Assembly (NCBI GenBank): GCA_017449265.1
Contig: JAFSJW010000060.1
Coordinates: 38,970 to 102,969, forward strand
DNA length: 64,000 nucleotides
Source of the DNA: Treponema sp.
Lineage (GTDB): Bacteria > Spirochaetota > Spirochaetia > Treponematales > Treponemataceae
Direction: 5' to 3'
Below the pieces are notes generated by a model. The model was not told where the DNA came from, did no database searches, and saw nothing but the letters and a program-made list of their open reading frames with translations. Positions 8,122-17,524 of this stretch are shown here, in pieces. Position 1 is the first letter of the stretch; every line of letters starts with the position of its first letter. The position numbers were made by a program, and so were the translations under genes.

Positions 8122-10437
8122 ATGGAAGAAACAGAAAACCTTACGAAAATAATACAAGGCGCGTTCGCGGAAGCAATTGAAAAACAGCTTGAGTTCATAA
8201 CTCCAGAGCAGTTTCTTTTGTCTGCCCTGAATGAAAAAATCGTGAAGAGCCTTTTTTCGGCTATTGACGGAGACATTGACAAAATCAAAGACGAGCTTGA
8301 GTCTTACATTAAAAAGAATGTTCCCGTACTTGAGAACAAGGATTCGCAGACACCACAAACACCAGAAATTTCCTATGCGTTCAATGAGATGTATCAGCAA
8401 GCGCAGACTCATGCGGCAGGAGCAGGAAAAAAATCAATTGATGTTTTCGACATAATCGTTGCGATTTTTATGAACCCGAAGCTCCACGCATCATACATAA
8501 TGAAAAAAAACGGCGTGGAGCAGATTCCGCTTCTTGAAACAATATCCACATTCAGAAGGATTGGTCCTGACGAGAACGGTTTTCCGGACGCAATTGACGA
8601 AAAAAATCTTGACGACAATGATTTTTTTGATTTTTTCGATGACGATGACGACGATGATTTTGATTTTGAGCAGGACTGTCTTGAGCAGTTCACCGAGAAT
8701 CTTACGGAAATGGCTCGTCAGAAAAAATTCGACAAGCTCATCGGGCGCGAAGAAGAGATTGAGCGCACGATTCAGATATTGTGCAGGCTCTCCAAGAACA
8801 ATCCTATTCATGTGGGAGATGCGGGCGTAGGAAAAACCGCAATAGCGCGCGGGCTTGCACAACTTCTTGCGGACGGAAATGTTCCTGACAGGCTCAAAGG
8901 GTATGAAATCTACTCGCTTCTTATGGCTGATGTTCTTGCCGGAACTAGGTTCAGGGGGGACTTTGAGCAGCGGATGAAAAAAATCATTCAGGCTATAATC
9001 GAAAAAGAAAAGGCGATTCTTTATATAGATGAGATTCACACGATTGTAGGAACCGGGGCAGGCTCTGGCGGAAACATGGATGCGGCGAACATTCTTAAGC
9101 CGCTTCTTGCAGAAGGAAAATTCCGCGTCATGGGTGCGACGACTTACGACGAGTACACAAAATCAATCGAAAAGAACAATGCGCTTTCGCGGAGGTTCCA
9201 GAAAGTTGATGTGCCTGAGCCTACAAAAGAAGAGGCTGTAAGGATTCTTCAGGGGCTTTCCAAAAAATACGCGCGATACCACAAAGTCTCATATTCCCAG
9301 AAAGACTTGGAGCTTGCCGTAAATCTTTCTGTTCAGTATCTTCCTGAAAGACGGCTTCCAGACAAGGCTATAGATATTATGGATGAGGCAGGGGTGTTTG
9401 TTTCGCTCAGGACAGAACGAGAGAACGGAGGAAAAACCTCCGTCAGGGGAAAAGTCAGCGAGGACGACATAAAGAAAATCACTGCAAAAATGGCAAAAGT
9501 TCCGCTTGAGAACGTAAGCGAGAACGAAAAGGCGCGCCTCTTTGAGCTTGAGGAAAAAATCAAGGCGCAGATTTTCGGGCAGGATGCGGCAGTGGAAAAA
9601 CTTGTCCTCGCGGTCAAAAAGGCACGGGCAGGATTCAGAAACCTTGACAAGCCGGAGGCAAGTTTTCTGTTCGTAGGACCTACGGGAGTAGGAAAGACGG
9701 AGCTTGCCCGCGTTCTGGGAAACATTCTCGGGGAGAATTTGCTCCGCTTTGACATGAGCGAATATCAGGAGGCGTACTCGGTGTCAAAGCTGATTGGCTC
9801 CGCGCCGGGCTATGTAGGCTATGAGGACGGCGGGCAGCTGACAGGGCAGGTACGGAAAAATCCACATTCAATCGTTCTGTTCGATGAAATAGAAAAGGCG
9901 CATCAGGACATATTCAATATACTTCTCCAAATCCTTGATTACGGAACACTTACCGACAATCAGGGGCGTAAGGCAGATTTCAGAAACTGCATAATAATCC
10001 TGACGAGCAATGCGGGCGCGCGGGATATGGAAAAAGGTCTTGTGGGATTCGCATCTGCCAGAAGCGAGAAAGAATCAGGCAAGGCGATTCTGAACGAAGC
10101 AGTCGCAAAGGCGTTCTCGCCCGAATTCAGAAACCGCCTTGACGCAATTGTTCCGTTCGAGCATCTTGGAAAAGAAGTGACCGAAAGCATCGCGCGCAAG
10201 GAAATCGAAAAAATCAGCTCACGGCTTTCGGCTCAGAAAATCAAGATGTCGTTCACGGATGATGTTTGCGCGCTCGTTGCGGAAAAAGGCTATTCCCTTG
10301 AATTCGGGGCAAGGAACATTTCCCGCACGGCAGAGGAGATGATTGCCGCTCCTCTCATTGACAAAATACTTATCGGGAACATAAGGCGGGTCAATCTTTC
10401 GGTAAAAGACAAGGAGCTTATTATAAAAACAATCTGA
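8122..10437 (+). CDS. clpA: ATP-dependent Clp protease ATP-binding subunit ClpA
   Basis: This 771-residue AAA+ unfoldase feeds substrates into ClpP. An N-domain (about 1-145) is followed by an extremely acidic linker at about 155-190, rich in Asp and Phe and including a run of seven aspartates. AAA domain D1 has Walker A GDAGVGKT (232-239) and Walker B ILYIDEIHTI. Domain D2 has Walker A GPTGVGKT, Walker B VLFDEIEKAH and sensor ILTSNAGA. The GLVGF sequence after sensor 1 is at the place of the ClpP-docking loop. D1 Walker A has GDAG where many ClpA proteins have GEPG or GEAG; this should still bind nucleotide. A clear intrinsic terminator follows the gene. Confidence 0.96.
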   Translation: MEETENLTKIIQGAFAEAIEKQLEFITPEQFLLSALNEKIVKSLFSAIDGDIDKIKDELESYIKKNVPVLENKDSQTPQTPEISYAFNEMYQQAQTHAAGAGKKSIDVFDIIVAIFMNPKLHASYIMKKNGVEQIPLLETISTFRRIGPDENGFPDAIDEKNLDDNDFFDFFDDDDDDDFDFEQDCLEQFTENLTEMARQKKFDKLIGREEEIERTIQILCRLSKNNPIHVGDAGVGKTAIARGLAQLLADGNVPDRLKGYEIYSLLMADVLAGTRFRGDFEQRMKKIIQAIIEKEKAILYIDEIHTIVGTGAGSGGNMDAANILKPLLAEGKFRVMGATTYDEYTKSIEKNNALSRRFQKVDVPEPTKEEAVRILQGLSKKYARYHKVSYSQKDLELAVNLSVQYLPERRLPDKAIDIMDEAGVFVSLRTERENGGKTSVRGKVSEDDIKKITAKMAKVPLENVSENEKARLFELEEKIKAQIFGQDAAVEKLVLAVKKARAGFRNLDKPEASFLFVGPTGVGKTELARVLGNILGENLLRFDMSEYQEAYSVSKLIGSAPGYVGYEDGGQLTGQVRKNPHSIVLFDEIEKAHQDIFNILLQILDYGTLTDNQGRKADFRNCIIILTSNAGARDMEKGLVGFASARSEKESGKAILNEAVAKAFSPEFRNRLDAIVPFEHLGKEVTESIARKEIEKISSRLSAQKIKMSFTDDVCALVAEKGYSLEFGARNISRTAEEMIAAPLIDKILIGNIRRVNLSVKDKELIIKTI

Positions 10438-10508
10438 AATCAATTGATTTTCAATTTGCGTGCTTGTCATAGAAAAGTTATTTCGTTATTATAATCAAAT
10501 CGAACGAA

Positions 10509-10552
10509 GGCGTTTGAGCATGGTCGGTCTATGCTCAGACGCCTTTTTTATT
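10509..10552 (+). terminator. intrinsic terminator after clpA
   Basis: A GC-rich inverted repeat, GGCGTTTGAGCAT paired with ATGCTCAGACGCC with a single G-U pair, is followed directly by a run of T. It lies about 70 bases after the clpA stop and ends just before asnB, so it should separate the two transcripts. Confidence 0.88.
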
Positions 10553-10572
10553 TTTAAATCAAGGGGTTATAT

Positions 10573-12423
10573 ATGTGTGGATTTGTAGGAGCATTTGATT
10601 TGTCGGCAGGAAGCCAGCCGATTGACGAAGGACTTAAGGAAGAACTCAGAAAACAGGTTTTGGAGCAGTCAAAGACAATTCGGCACAGAGGACCTGACTG
10701 GAGCGGCGTTTACACTGGCGAGAACGCAATTCTGAGCCACGAGAGGCTTTCAATCGTAGACCCGCTTTCAGGAAAGCAGCCGCTCGTCTCGGACGACGGA
10801 AAAATCATTCTTGCGGCGAACGGCGAAATCTACAACCACAAATCTATTCGGGCAAGTTTTGAAGGCTCGTACAGTTTCCGCACTAAAAGCGACTGCGAAG
10901 TTATCATTCCGCTGTACAAAAAATGTATTTCAGAAGGCAGCGATTTCAAAAAGATGATTGAGAGCCTTTCAGGTATTTTTGCCTTTGCGCTCTATGATTC
11001 CGAAAAAGACGCGTACCTTATTGCAAGAGATGAGATTGGAGTAATCCCGCTTTATCAGGGGTGGGACAAGGCAGGAAGATATTTCGTTGCATCAGAGCTA
11101 AAAGCTCTTGAAGGATACTGCACTTCGATTGAGGAATTCCCCAACGGACATTATCTTTGGTCAGAAAGCGCGTGTGAACTTGGCGGAAAGACAGTTTCGC
11201 AAAGCTCATCCTCTCCAAAGCCTGTACGCTGGTACGAGCGCAACTGGGAATCGTTCGATGCGGTAAAATCAAGCCCGAAAGCCACGGACGAAAAAGGCGG
11301 AATCATAAATCCGAGCGTAATCGAAAAAGTAAGGACAGGACTTGAGAACGCAGTAAAAGCGCAGCTTATGAGCGATGTTCCTTACGGAGTTCTTCTTTCC
11401 GGCGGGCTGGATTCTTCTATTATAGCCGCAATCACGCAGAAATTCTCCAAGAAGCGAATTGAGTCCGACTCAAAAGAAAGTGCGTGGTGGCCTCAGCTGC
11501 ACTCGTTCGCGGTAGGACTTGAAGGCTCGCCCGACCTTGCTGCGGCACAAAAGGCTGCTGAATACATAGGAACTGTTCATCATGAGGTTCACTTTACGAT
11601 TCAGGAGGCACTGGACGCGCTTCGTGATGTTATCTATCACATAGAAACATACGATATAACGACTGTTCGTGCGTCAACTCCGATGTACCTTCTGGCACGG
11701 GTTATAAAATCAATGGGAATCAAGATGGTTCTTTCCGGAGAGGGAAGCGACGAGCTTTTCGGAGGCTATCTTTATTTTCACAAAGCTCCTAGCGCGCGTG
11801 AGTTCCACGAAGAGCTTGTGAGGAAAATGAGCAAGCTGCACCTCTACGACTGTCTCCGCGCGAACAAGAGCCTTATGGCATGGGGCGTTGAGGGGCGCGT
11901 TCCTTTCCTTGACAAAGATTTCATCGATATTGCAATGAGTCTGAATCCGAGCGACAAGATGAGCATTAAGGTAACTGAGCCTACAGAAGCAGCTGAAAAC
12001 TGTGGTTTTGACAAGCTCAATCATCAGCGAATTGAAAAATGGATTTTGCGAAAGGCATTTGAGGATATGCTTCCCGAAAGCATCGTCTGGAGGCAAAAGG
12101 AGCAGTTCAGCGACGGAGTTGGCTACAGCTGGATTGACACTCTCAAGAAAATGACGGAGGAGAAAGTAAGCGATGCAGAATTTGCCCGCCGCGAAAACCG
12201 TTTTCCTGTGAACCCGCCCAAGACTAAGGAAGAATATTATTACCGAGAGATTTATTCCGAGCTGTTTCCCAGCGACTGTGCGGCCCGCGTAGTTCCGCAT
12301 GAGGCAGGTGTTGCCTGTTCCACGGCAAAAGCCCTTGAGTGGGACGCGGCATGGAAGAATATGGATGAACCCAGCGGACGGGCAATTGGCGGAATACACA
12401 ACGATGCGTATGCGGCAAAGTAA
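10573..12423 (+). CDS. asnB: asparagine synthase (glutamine-hydrolysing)
   Basis: This enzyme makes asparagine from aspartate, glutamine and ATP. The 616-residue protein begins MCGFVGAFDL, so Cys2 is available as the class II glutaminase nucleophile. The glutaminase domain continues with IRHRGPDWSG, LSHERLSIVD and AANGEIYNH. The synthetase domain has the ATP pyrophosphatase loop VLLSGGLDSS and the LSGEGSDELFGGY and GVEGRVPFLD motifs. The ATG is preceded by AAGGGG. It stands alone between a terminator and the convergent mraY. The 215 bases after it hold only imperfect inverted repeats. Confidence 0.96.
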   Translation: MCGFVGAFDLSAGSQPIDEGLKEELRKQVLEQSKTIRHRGPDWSGVYTGENAILSHERLSIVDPLSGKQPLVSDDGKIILAANGEIYNHKSIRASFEGSYSFRTKSDCEVIIPLYKKCISEGSDFKKMIESLSGIFAFALYDSEKDAYLIARDEIGVIPLYQGWDKAGRYFVASELKALEGYCTSIEEFPNGHYLWSESACELGGKTVSQSSSSPKPVRWYERNWESFDAVKSSPKATDEKGGIINPSVIEKVRTGLENAVKAQLMSDVPYGVLLSGGLDSSIIAAITQKFSKKRIESDSKESAWWPQLHSFAVGLEGSPDLAAAQKAAEYIGTVHHEVHFTIQEALDALRDVIYHIETYDITTVRASTPMYLLARVIKSMGIKMVLSGEGSDELFGGYLYFHKAPSAREFHEELVRKMSKLHLYDCLRANKSLMAWGVEGRVPFLDKDFIDIAMSLNPSDKMSIKVTEPTEAAENCGFDKLNHQRIEKWILRKAFEDMLPESIVWRQKEQFSDGVGYSWIDTLKKMTEEKVSDAEFARRENRFPVNPPKTKEEYYYREIYSELFPSDCAARVVPHEAGVACSTAKALEWDAAWKNMDEPSGRAIGGIHNDAYAAK

Positions 12424-12637
12424 AATCTGAGCGCACGCGTATTTTTTCGTGTCGGATTGCTGGATTGGGAATGCGCCCCGCGACTCAGCCCAAACTGGCA
12501 ATCCGTTCTGAGCTTTAGAACAAATCACTTGCAAGCAGTCCGCAAACAAGCCCAAGCCACCCCTAAGTCCCAAATTCAGAACCAATCCCCTGCACGGATG
12601 TTTCACCCGCAAGTTTTGCGAAGTGAATCTTCCAGCC
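12424..12637. repeat. imperfect inverted repeats between asnB and mraY
   Basis: No gene is visible here. An imperfect stem begins with GGATTGC near 12454 and closes with GCAATCC near 12503. It is followed by a short hairpin, GTTCT-gagctt-TAGAAC. Either could act as a terminator for the two convergent genes, but there is no T-run. Confidence 0.4.
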
Positions 12638-13708
12638 TCACCGCACTTTAAAGAACACGCCAAGCATAAGAACAGTAATCATAACTTGGAGAATAAGGAA
12701 TTTGACCAGAACCTGCGTCGGACTCCAGCCATGGTTCACGCGCATATGGTCGTGGAGCGGAAATCGGATATCAGTAAAAATCGAAATGTGGCAGAATCTT
12801 TTGAGAGCGACTTTCAGAAGTCCCATGCCGCCGTTAACGAAAATAATAGAGCTTGTGGCAAGGATAATGAACGGATTTCCGCTTATCATAACGCACACCC
12901 CGATATAAAATCCGAGCGCGCGGCTTCCGGCATCGCCCATAAGAACATGGCTCGGAAAAGCGTTGTGTCATAGATAGCCCATAAGAACGCCAGAAAGACA
13001 GAAGCACATCACAGCCCAAGACGCGCCTTTCTCAAGATGCGGAACAAGAAGGTAAGCCGCAATGTCCTTGTGACCAAGAATAAAATAAAATACAACACCG
13101 AGCGTTATGAGCGCAATCAGAACAAGAGTTGAACTTAATCCGTCAACACCGTCCGTGCAGTTAGTTGTGTTCACGCTTGCCCAAATCATCACAGTCGAAA
13201 TGATAACGAACACCCAGCTCGCCACACGGATTGACTCTGAGAAAAAAGGAATCCAGAAATAAATGTTTCCGTCAGCTGATGATTTTGAGAGATAAATCGC
13301 AAGCAGGATTGAAACTGTAACGCTTATAAGAAAATCAAGGATTGCTTTGCGGTACTCGCCCCATGAAGTTTTGCTTGAATCGTCAAGGTAGCCTGTAAGC
13401 ATCATAAGCCATGTAAGAACTATGACCGCACATTTCAGCCAGTCCAGCGGAACAAATATCAGGCTCAGGACTGCAAAGCACGAAACCCAGATAACGCCCG
13501 AACCTGTGGGCTTTCCTTTTGCGGCCTCCGCGGAAACCGTGAATTCCCGCCCCCTGTCATGGGGAAGAATGCCGTAAAAGCGCGGAAGACCATAACGGAC
13601 AAGAAGAAAGCCCGTATAAAGCGAAAGGCATATAAGAACCGTGTAGGACTGCAAAAGACGAGCAGGCCCAAAATATTCTGTTAAAATCCCACCTAATGTA
13701 TAAAGCAT
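12638..13708 (-). pseudogene. mraY: phospho-N-acetylmuramoyl-pentapeptide-transferase interrupted by one in-frame TGA
   Basis: MraY moves phospho-MurNAc-pentapeptide to undecaprenyl phosphate to form lipid I in the inner membrane. If codon 247 (TGA, bases 12968-12970) is read through, one continuous frame gives 356 residues, close to the usual 360. Motifs run in order: GYLDDSSKTSWGEYRKA, NTTNCTDGVDGLSSTL, then GYL-stop-HNAFPSHVLMGDAGS, and PLHDHMRVNHGWS near the end. The stop sits where relatives have Trp in FLWFN, and TGG to TGA is one base. Without readthrough the product (246 residues) lacks the FMGD catalytic aspartate. No other frame damage is seen. The start is taken at MLYTLGGILTEYFG, as in the family. 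It may be a pseudogene, a sequencing error or a recoded gene. Confidence 0.82.
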
Positions 13709-13741
13709 AATACTCTGATTATCGGAAAACAAAAAGCGTAG

Positions 13742-14563
13742 TTAAGCCCCAAGAATCTGCTTTATTTCCTCGTAAGAAAAAAGCCCTGAGGAAAAAAGCT
13801 TGAAAGCAAAGTCCGAAAGAGTCTCTCCAAAAAGAAGATATTTTCCAGAAGCGAAAGAAACGCAAACTCCCCCGTCAAAAATTTTCCTGACAGAAAAAGG
13901 CTCAGAATCAGCCGTGAAAATAGCTCCCAGAGCATTCTCCCGCATAATCCTGATAATCTCATCATCGCATTTGGGATTCACAATCCATGTCTTTCCAGGT
14001 TCCAAAGCAGGCAAAATATTTTTCAGCGCATCAGGAGGAAGAGAAATTTTTGCTGATTTTCCAAATTTTTTCGTAAGAGAAAGGAATTCTGACGACTTTT
14101 TAAGGACAGAAGGCTCAGATGATTTTATGGAAAGAACCGTGCCAGAAAAAAGACCGCTCTCAAAAAAGCTGTCGGCAAGAAACAAATTCTGCTCTTTTTC
14201 TCCGTCTACCCCGAGATAATATTCAATCCGCAAGTTTTCCTGCCGTTTTTCCTCAAGCCCTTTTATGACCTCAACGAAATCAGCCGGAGACTGGCACAAA
14301 GGAACGAAATCAAACCGCACTACCCCATCGATTTTCTTCTGGTTGTCAACGGAACATTCAGAAACAGAAAAAGAAAAGAGCCTGTACAAGTCCTTTCCGC
14401 CCATTATTCGCATTGAAGTGTACAATTCAATATCTTCTTCCCCCGAACCTTCGGGAATCATAAACGAAGACCAGTAAGAATAATTTACTGCGCTCATTCC
14501 CATATCAAAATAAACAAGCGAATTGTATTTTTTTAGCTTTATAAAATCGTTCAGGCTTATCAT
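13742..14563 (-). CDS. protein of unknown function, possibly an adenosine-deaminase-like pseudoenzyme
   Basis: This 273-residue soluble protein begins one base after the stop of add, so the two are co-transcribed. I do not recognise it with confidence. Its C-terminal third (a bulky ALGAIFTADSE strand, then a glycine-rich strand ending in LLFGETLSDFAFKL, then GLFSYEEIKQIL) follows the spacing of the last strands of adenosine deaminase. There, CPTSN, VTVNTDDP and a helix of the form FTKEELVQII occupy the same places. None of the deaminase metal ligands (HxH, HAGE, DDP) is present. An adjacent duplicate of add that lost catalysis is a reasonable guess; an unrelated protein is the alternative. 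Confidence 0.55.
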   Translation of the reverse strand: MISLNDFIKLKKYNSLVYFDMGMSAVNYSYWSSFMIPEGSGEEDIELYTSMRIMGGKDLYRLFSFSVSECSVDNQKKIDGVVRFDFVPLCQSPADFVEVIKGLEEKRQENLRIEYYLGVDGEKEQNLFLADSFFESGLFSGTVLSIKSSEPSVLKKSSEFLSLTKKFGKSAKISLPPDALKNILPALEPGKTWIVNPKCDDEIIRIMRENALGAIFTADSEPFSVRKIFDGGVCVSFASGKYLLFGETLSDFAFKLFSSGLFSYEEIKQILGA

Positions 14564-14564
14564 T

Positions 14565-15602
14565 TTAAGGAACTACCGTCAAAACAGCTGATGCAACTTC
14601 CCGAACTTTACCGCAGAAGTCGTTTTTCTCCTCATCGCTTATGAAAGATGCGTTGAAGCTGTTGATTATAATCTGAACAAGCTCCTCTTTCGTAAACTTT
14701 GCCTTTGAGTAAAGATTCCAGTACTCATCGATTAGAGATACGCGGAAAAAAAGCGGGTCATCAGTATTTACGGTGACTACGATTTTTTTATCGAAGAAAA
14801 GTCGTATAGGGTGATTCTCTATTGAATCAACATATTTTTTCGTGAACACATTGCTTGTGGGGCAGACTTCAAGCGGAAGACGCATTGAGGCAAGCGTATC
14901 CATAAGCCTGTCATCCTCGGCGCATGATGTTCCGTGACCGATTCTTTGCGCATGAAGGATATTTATTGTGTCCCACACGGACTGAGGTCCTGTGTCCTCG
15001 CCGGCATGAGCCACGGTTTTTAGCCCGTTCTGTCTTGCCCTCTCGAACACATGCCCGAATTCTTTTGCAGGTCCTTTTGACTCCGCCCCCCCAAGACCAA
15101 TTCCTATAACCTCAGGAATTCTGTTTTCAAGAAGAAGGTCAAGATTTTTCTCCGACACCTCAGGCCCGAATGTTCTGGAAACATCAAGCAGAAGATTCAC
15201 TGTAACACCAGTATTCTTCTTGATTTTACGCACATTCTTCTGGTAGTTCCGCATCATTTCGGCAAAGTCGAAGCCTTTTTTCAAGAATGCGGACGGAGCA
15301 AAGAAAGCCTCGCAGTATGAGATTCCGTTATCAATGATATATTTTTCCAAATCGGCAAAAACAAGGTCAAAATCATCAACGGAAGAAAACATATCCTGAA
15401 CTTGAAGAAAAGCGTCTATGAATCCATTTAAGTCAGAATACCCGAAAATTTCTTTCAGCTTATCATCTGACAATTCGCAACCGTTTTTCTTTGCGTACAG
15501 CTTTTTGATTGAATCAACGCTTATTACGGCTTCAATATGAAGATGAAGCTCCGCTTTCGGAATTTTTCTGAATGACTCATAGAATTCATCTCTCAAGCTC
15601 AT
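14565..15602 (-). CDS. add: adenosine deaminase
   Basis: This enzyme converts adenosine to inosine in purine salvage. The 345-residue protein has the zinc-site motif ELHLHIEA, the catalytic HAGEDTGP, the RIGHGT segment, LEVCPTSN and VTVNTDDP, so all metal ligands and the catalytic Glu are present. I choose the ATG at 15602, which follows GGGGAAG by four bases; a TTG four codons further upstream has no such site. pepF ends 14 bases before this start and the unknown gene at 13742-14563 starts one base after the stop. This makes an apparent pepF-add-unknown unit, perhaps continuing into mraY. Confidence 0.94.
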   Translation of the reverse strand: MSLRDEFYESFRKIPKAELHLHIEAVISVDSIKKLYAKKNGCELSDDKLKEIFGYSDLNGFIDAFLQVQDMFSSVDDFDLVFADLEKYIIDNGISYCEAFFAPSAFLKKGFDFAEMMRNYQKNVRKIKKNTGVTVNLLLDVSRTFGPEVSEKNLDLLLENRIPEVIGIGLGGAESKGPAKEFGHVFERARQNGLKTVAHAGEDTGPQSVWDTINILHAQRIGHGTSCAEDDRLMDTLASMRLPLEVCPTSNVFTKKYVDSIENHPIRLFFDKKIVVTVNTDDPLFFRVSLIDEYWNLYSKAKFTKEELVQIIINSFNASFISDEEKNDFCGKVREVASAVLTVVP

Positions 15603-15616
15603 GTACTTCCCCAAAA

Positions 15617-17410
15617 CTACAGAATATTCTCAAGCTGCCCGACTAAATCTGCAAAGACATCAAGGGCATCCTGAACCGGAGCGGACGATGACATATCAAC
15701 ACCCGCAACTTTCAGGCTGTCGATTGGATAACGGCTTCCCCCTGATTTCAGGAATGTGAAGTAATCGTCAAGCTCTGATTTTGTGCCATGCACGACCCTC
15801 TTTGCAAGCGCAAGCGAAGCAGAGATTCCTGTCGCATACTTGTATACATAGTATGCTCCGTAAAAATGCGGAATTCTAAGCCCCTCCATGTCCGAATTCG
15901 GCTCAAAGACCATTTCCGGACCAAAATACTGTTCCAAGAGTCCTCTATATATTTTTCGGACATTTTCAGCAGAAAGTGGAGAACCTTTTTCAACAAGTTC
16001 GTGACATTTCAGCTCGTACTCAGCGAACATAGTCTGGCGGTGAAGCGTAGCAAGAATATCGTTGGCACGCATTGAAAGAAGATATTTTTTCATATCGTCG
16101 GATTCTGCGTTTTTCAGAAGATACTCGAAAACAAGCTCCTCGTTGAATGTGGATGCCACTTCCGCCTCAAAAATCGTGTAAGAGTACTGCATGAACGGAT
16201 TATTGTTCTTTGAGTACCATGAGTGCATTGAATGACCGCCTTCATGCGCCATAGTGAACACATCCCTGATTGCGTCGTCCTTGTAGTTCAAAAGAATGTA
16301 CGGATAGCCCCTGTACACGCCGCTTGAAAATGCGCCGCTGCGCTTTCCCTTGTTCTCGTAGCGGTCAACCCAGCCGCCTAAAAGCCCCGAACAAAGCGTG
16401 TCCGTGTATTCGGAGCCAAGCGGAGAAAGAGCCGCACGGCAAATTTCAACAGCTTCCTCATACGATGTCTTTTTTTTCACGCTTTTTACCAGCGGAACAT
16501 ACACGTCGTAGTGGCGCAGCTCGGAAAGCCCCAGGACTTTTTTCCGCAGCTTGTAGAAACGGTGCAGGACAGGAAGATTCTTATGGACAGTATCGATTAA
16601 ATTGCGGTAGACGCTCTCAGGAACTTTGTCGCCGTAGAGTTTTGACTCAAGCGACGATTTGTAGCCTCTGGCGCGGGCGCGGAACACATCTTGGTTCACG
16701 CTCCCGGCATAAAGCGAAGCCAGCGTATTGGCGTGGCTTTCGAAAGTGCCATAGAATTTTTCGTAGGCTTCCTTTCGGACGGCTCTGTCCTGATTCTCCA
16801 TGAATACGGACCAGGAGCTTTGCGTAAGAGGCTTTTCCTCGCCGTTCACGCTTACAGTCCCGAACTGAAGGTCAACATTCGTAAGGAGCGAAAAAGTATT
16901 TCTGGCAGTCTGCCCGGATTCGCTCTGGAGAGAAAGGATTTTCTCCTCTTTCTCGCCGAGCGTGTACGGTTTTATGTGCAAAGTTTTTTCTATATATATG
17001 CGATAATCAGCAAATTCAGGAAGATTTTTCCACTCATTGATTTTATCGTCAGGAATCGAAAGAAGCTCCGGGTCATAGAACGAAATGTCAGCGAATGCCT
17101 TAGATATTGCAATCGTAGCCCTGCCATCCATTTCCTGCGCCTTTGAGTCGCCCTCGTCGGCAGTGTACAAAAGCCCCGCATAGTTCGACACGGTTTCCGA
17201 AACTTTGAACAGCTCCTCACATGCTTTGAGCGAAGAAAGAAGCGTTCCGCTAGATTCAGCGAGCCTTCCCCTGAACGCAACGACTTTCTCGGCCAGAGAA
17301 GGAATTGATGAGAGGTCTTTTTCCCAGTCCTTGTCCGTCTTGTATAATGTTGACAAATCCCACTTATCTTTCTCAGGAATATCTTTCCTTAACGGTACAG
17401 TCTTTTCCAT
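15617..17410 (-). CDS. pepF: oligoendopeptidase F (M3 family metallopeptidase)
   Basis: This 597-residue cytoplasmic zinc peptidase degrades short peptides. The catalytic HExxH site appears as MAHEGGHSMHSWYS, and the third zinc ligand region as FEAEVASTFNE. The N-terminal region (VPLRKDIPEKDKWDLSTLY) is the usual start of the family. There is no signal peptide. The gene is first in the minus-strand unit pepF-add-unknown. No good ribosome binding site is visible before its ATG. Confidence 0.95.
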   Translation of the reverse strand: MEKTVPLRKDIPEKDKWDLSTLYKTDKDWEKDLSSIPSLAEKVVAFRGRLAESSGTLLSSLKACEELFKVSETVSNYAGLLYTADEGDSKAQEMDGRATIAISKAFADISFYDPELLSIPDDKINEWKNLPEFADYRIYIEKTLHIKPYTLGEKEEKILSLQSESGQTARNTFSLLTNVDLQFGTVSVNGEEKPLTQSSWSVFMENQDRAVRKEAYEKFYGTFESHANTLASLYAGSVNQDVFRARARGYKSSLESKLYGDKVPESVYRNLIDTVHKNLPVLHRFYKLRKKVLGLSELRHYDVYVPLVKSVKKKTSYEEAVEICRAALSPLGSEYTDTLCSGLLGGWVDRYENKGKRSGAFSSGVYRGYPYILLNYKDDAIRDVFTMAHEGGHSMHSWYSKNNNPFMQYSYTIFEAEVASTFNEELVFEYLLKNAESDDMKKYLLSMRANDILATLHRQTMFAEYELKCHELVEKGSPLSAENVRKIYRGLLEQYFGPEMVFEPNSDMEGLRIPHFYGAYYVYKYATGISASLALAKRVVHGTKSELDDYFTFLKSGGSRYPIDSLKVAGVDMSSSAPVQDALDVFADLVGQLENIL

Positions 17411-17524
17411 GATATAAGATTATATCAATTATAACCCCGCATTGTCATCTGGATTGTGAATATGAAATGATTTTTTTTCTGACTGAATGACAGAAAAAGT
17501 GATTTTCATTAAAATCATATAGCT

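Noticed and set aside
8761..8850. Damaged Walker A in ClpA domain D1
   Set aside because: GDAGVGKT still satisfies the GxxxxGKT consensus, so loss of ATP binding is not indicated.
11710..12663. 317-codon minus-strand frame opposite asnB
   Set aside because: Antisense shadow of asnB with no start signals and no recognisable domain.
12968..12970. TGA in mraY as a changed genetic code or selenocysteine
   Set aside because: TGA ends clpA and other genes here, and the family residue is Trp, not Cys. A selenocysteine signal could not be recognised.
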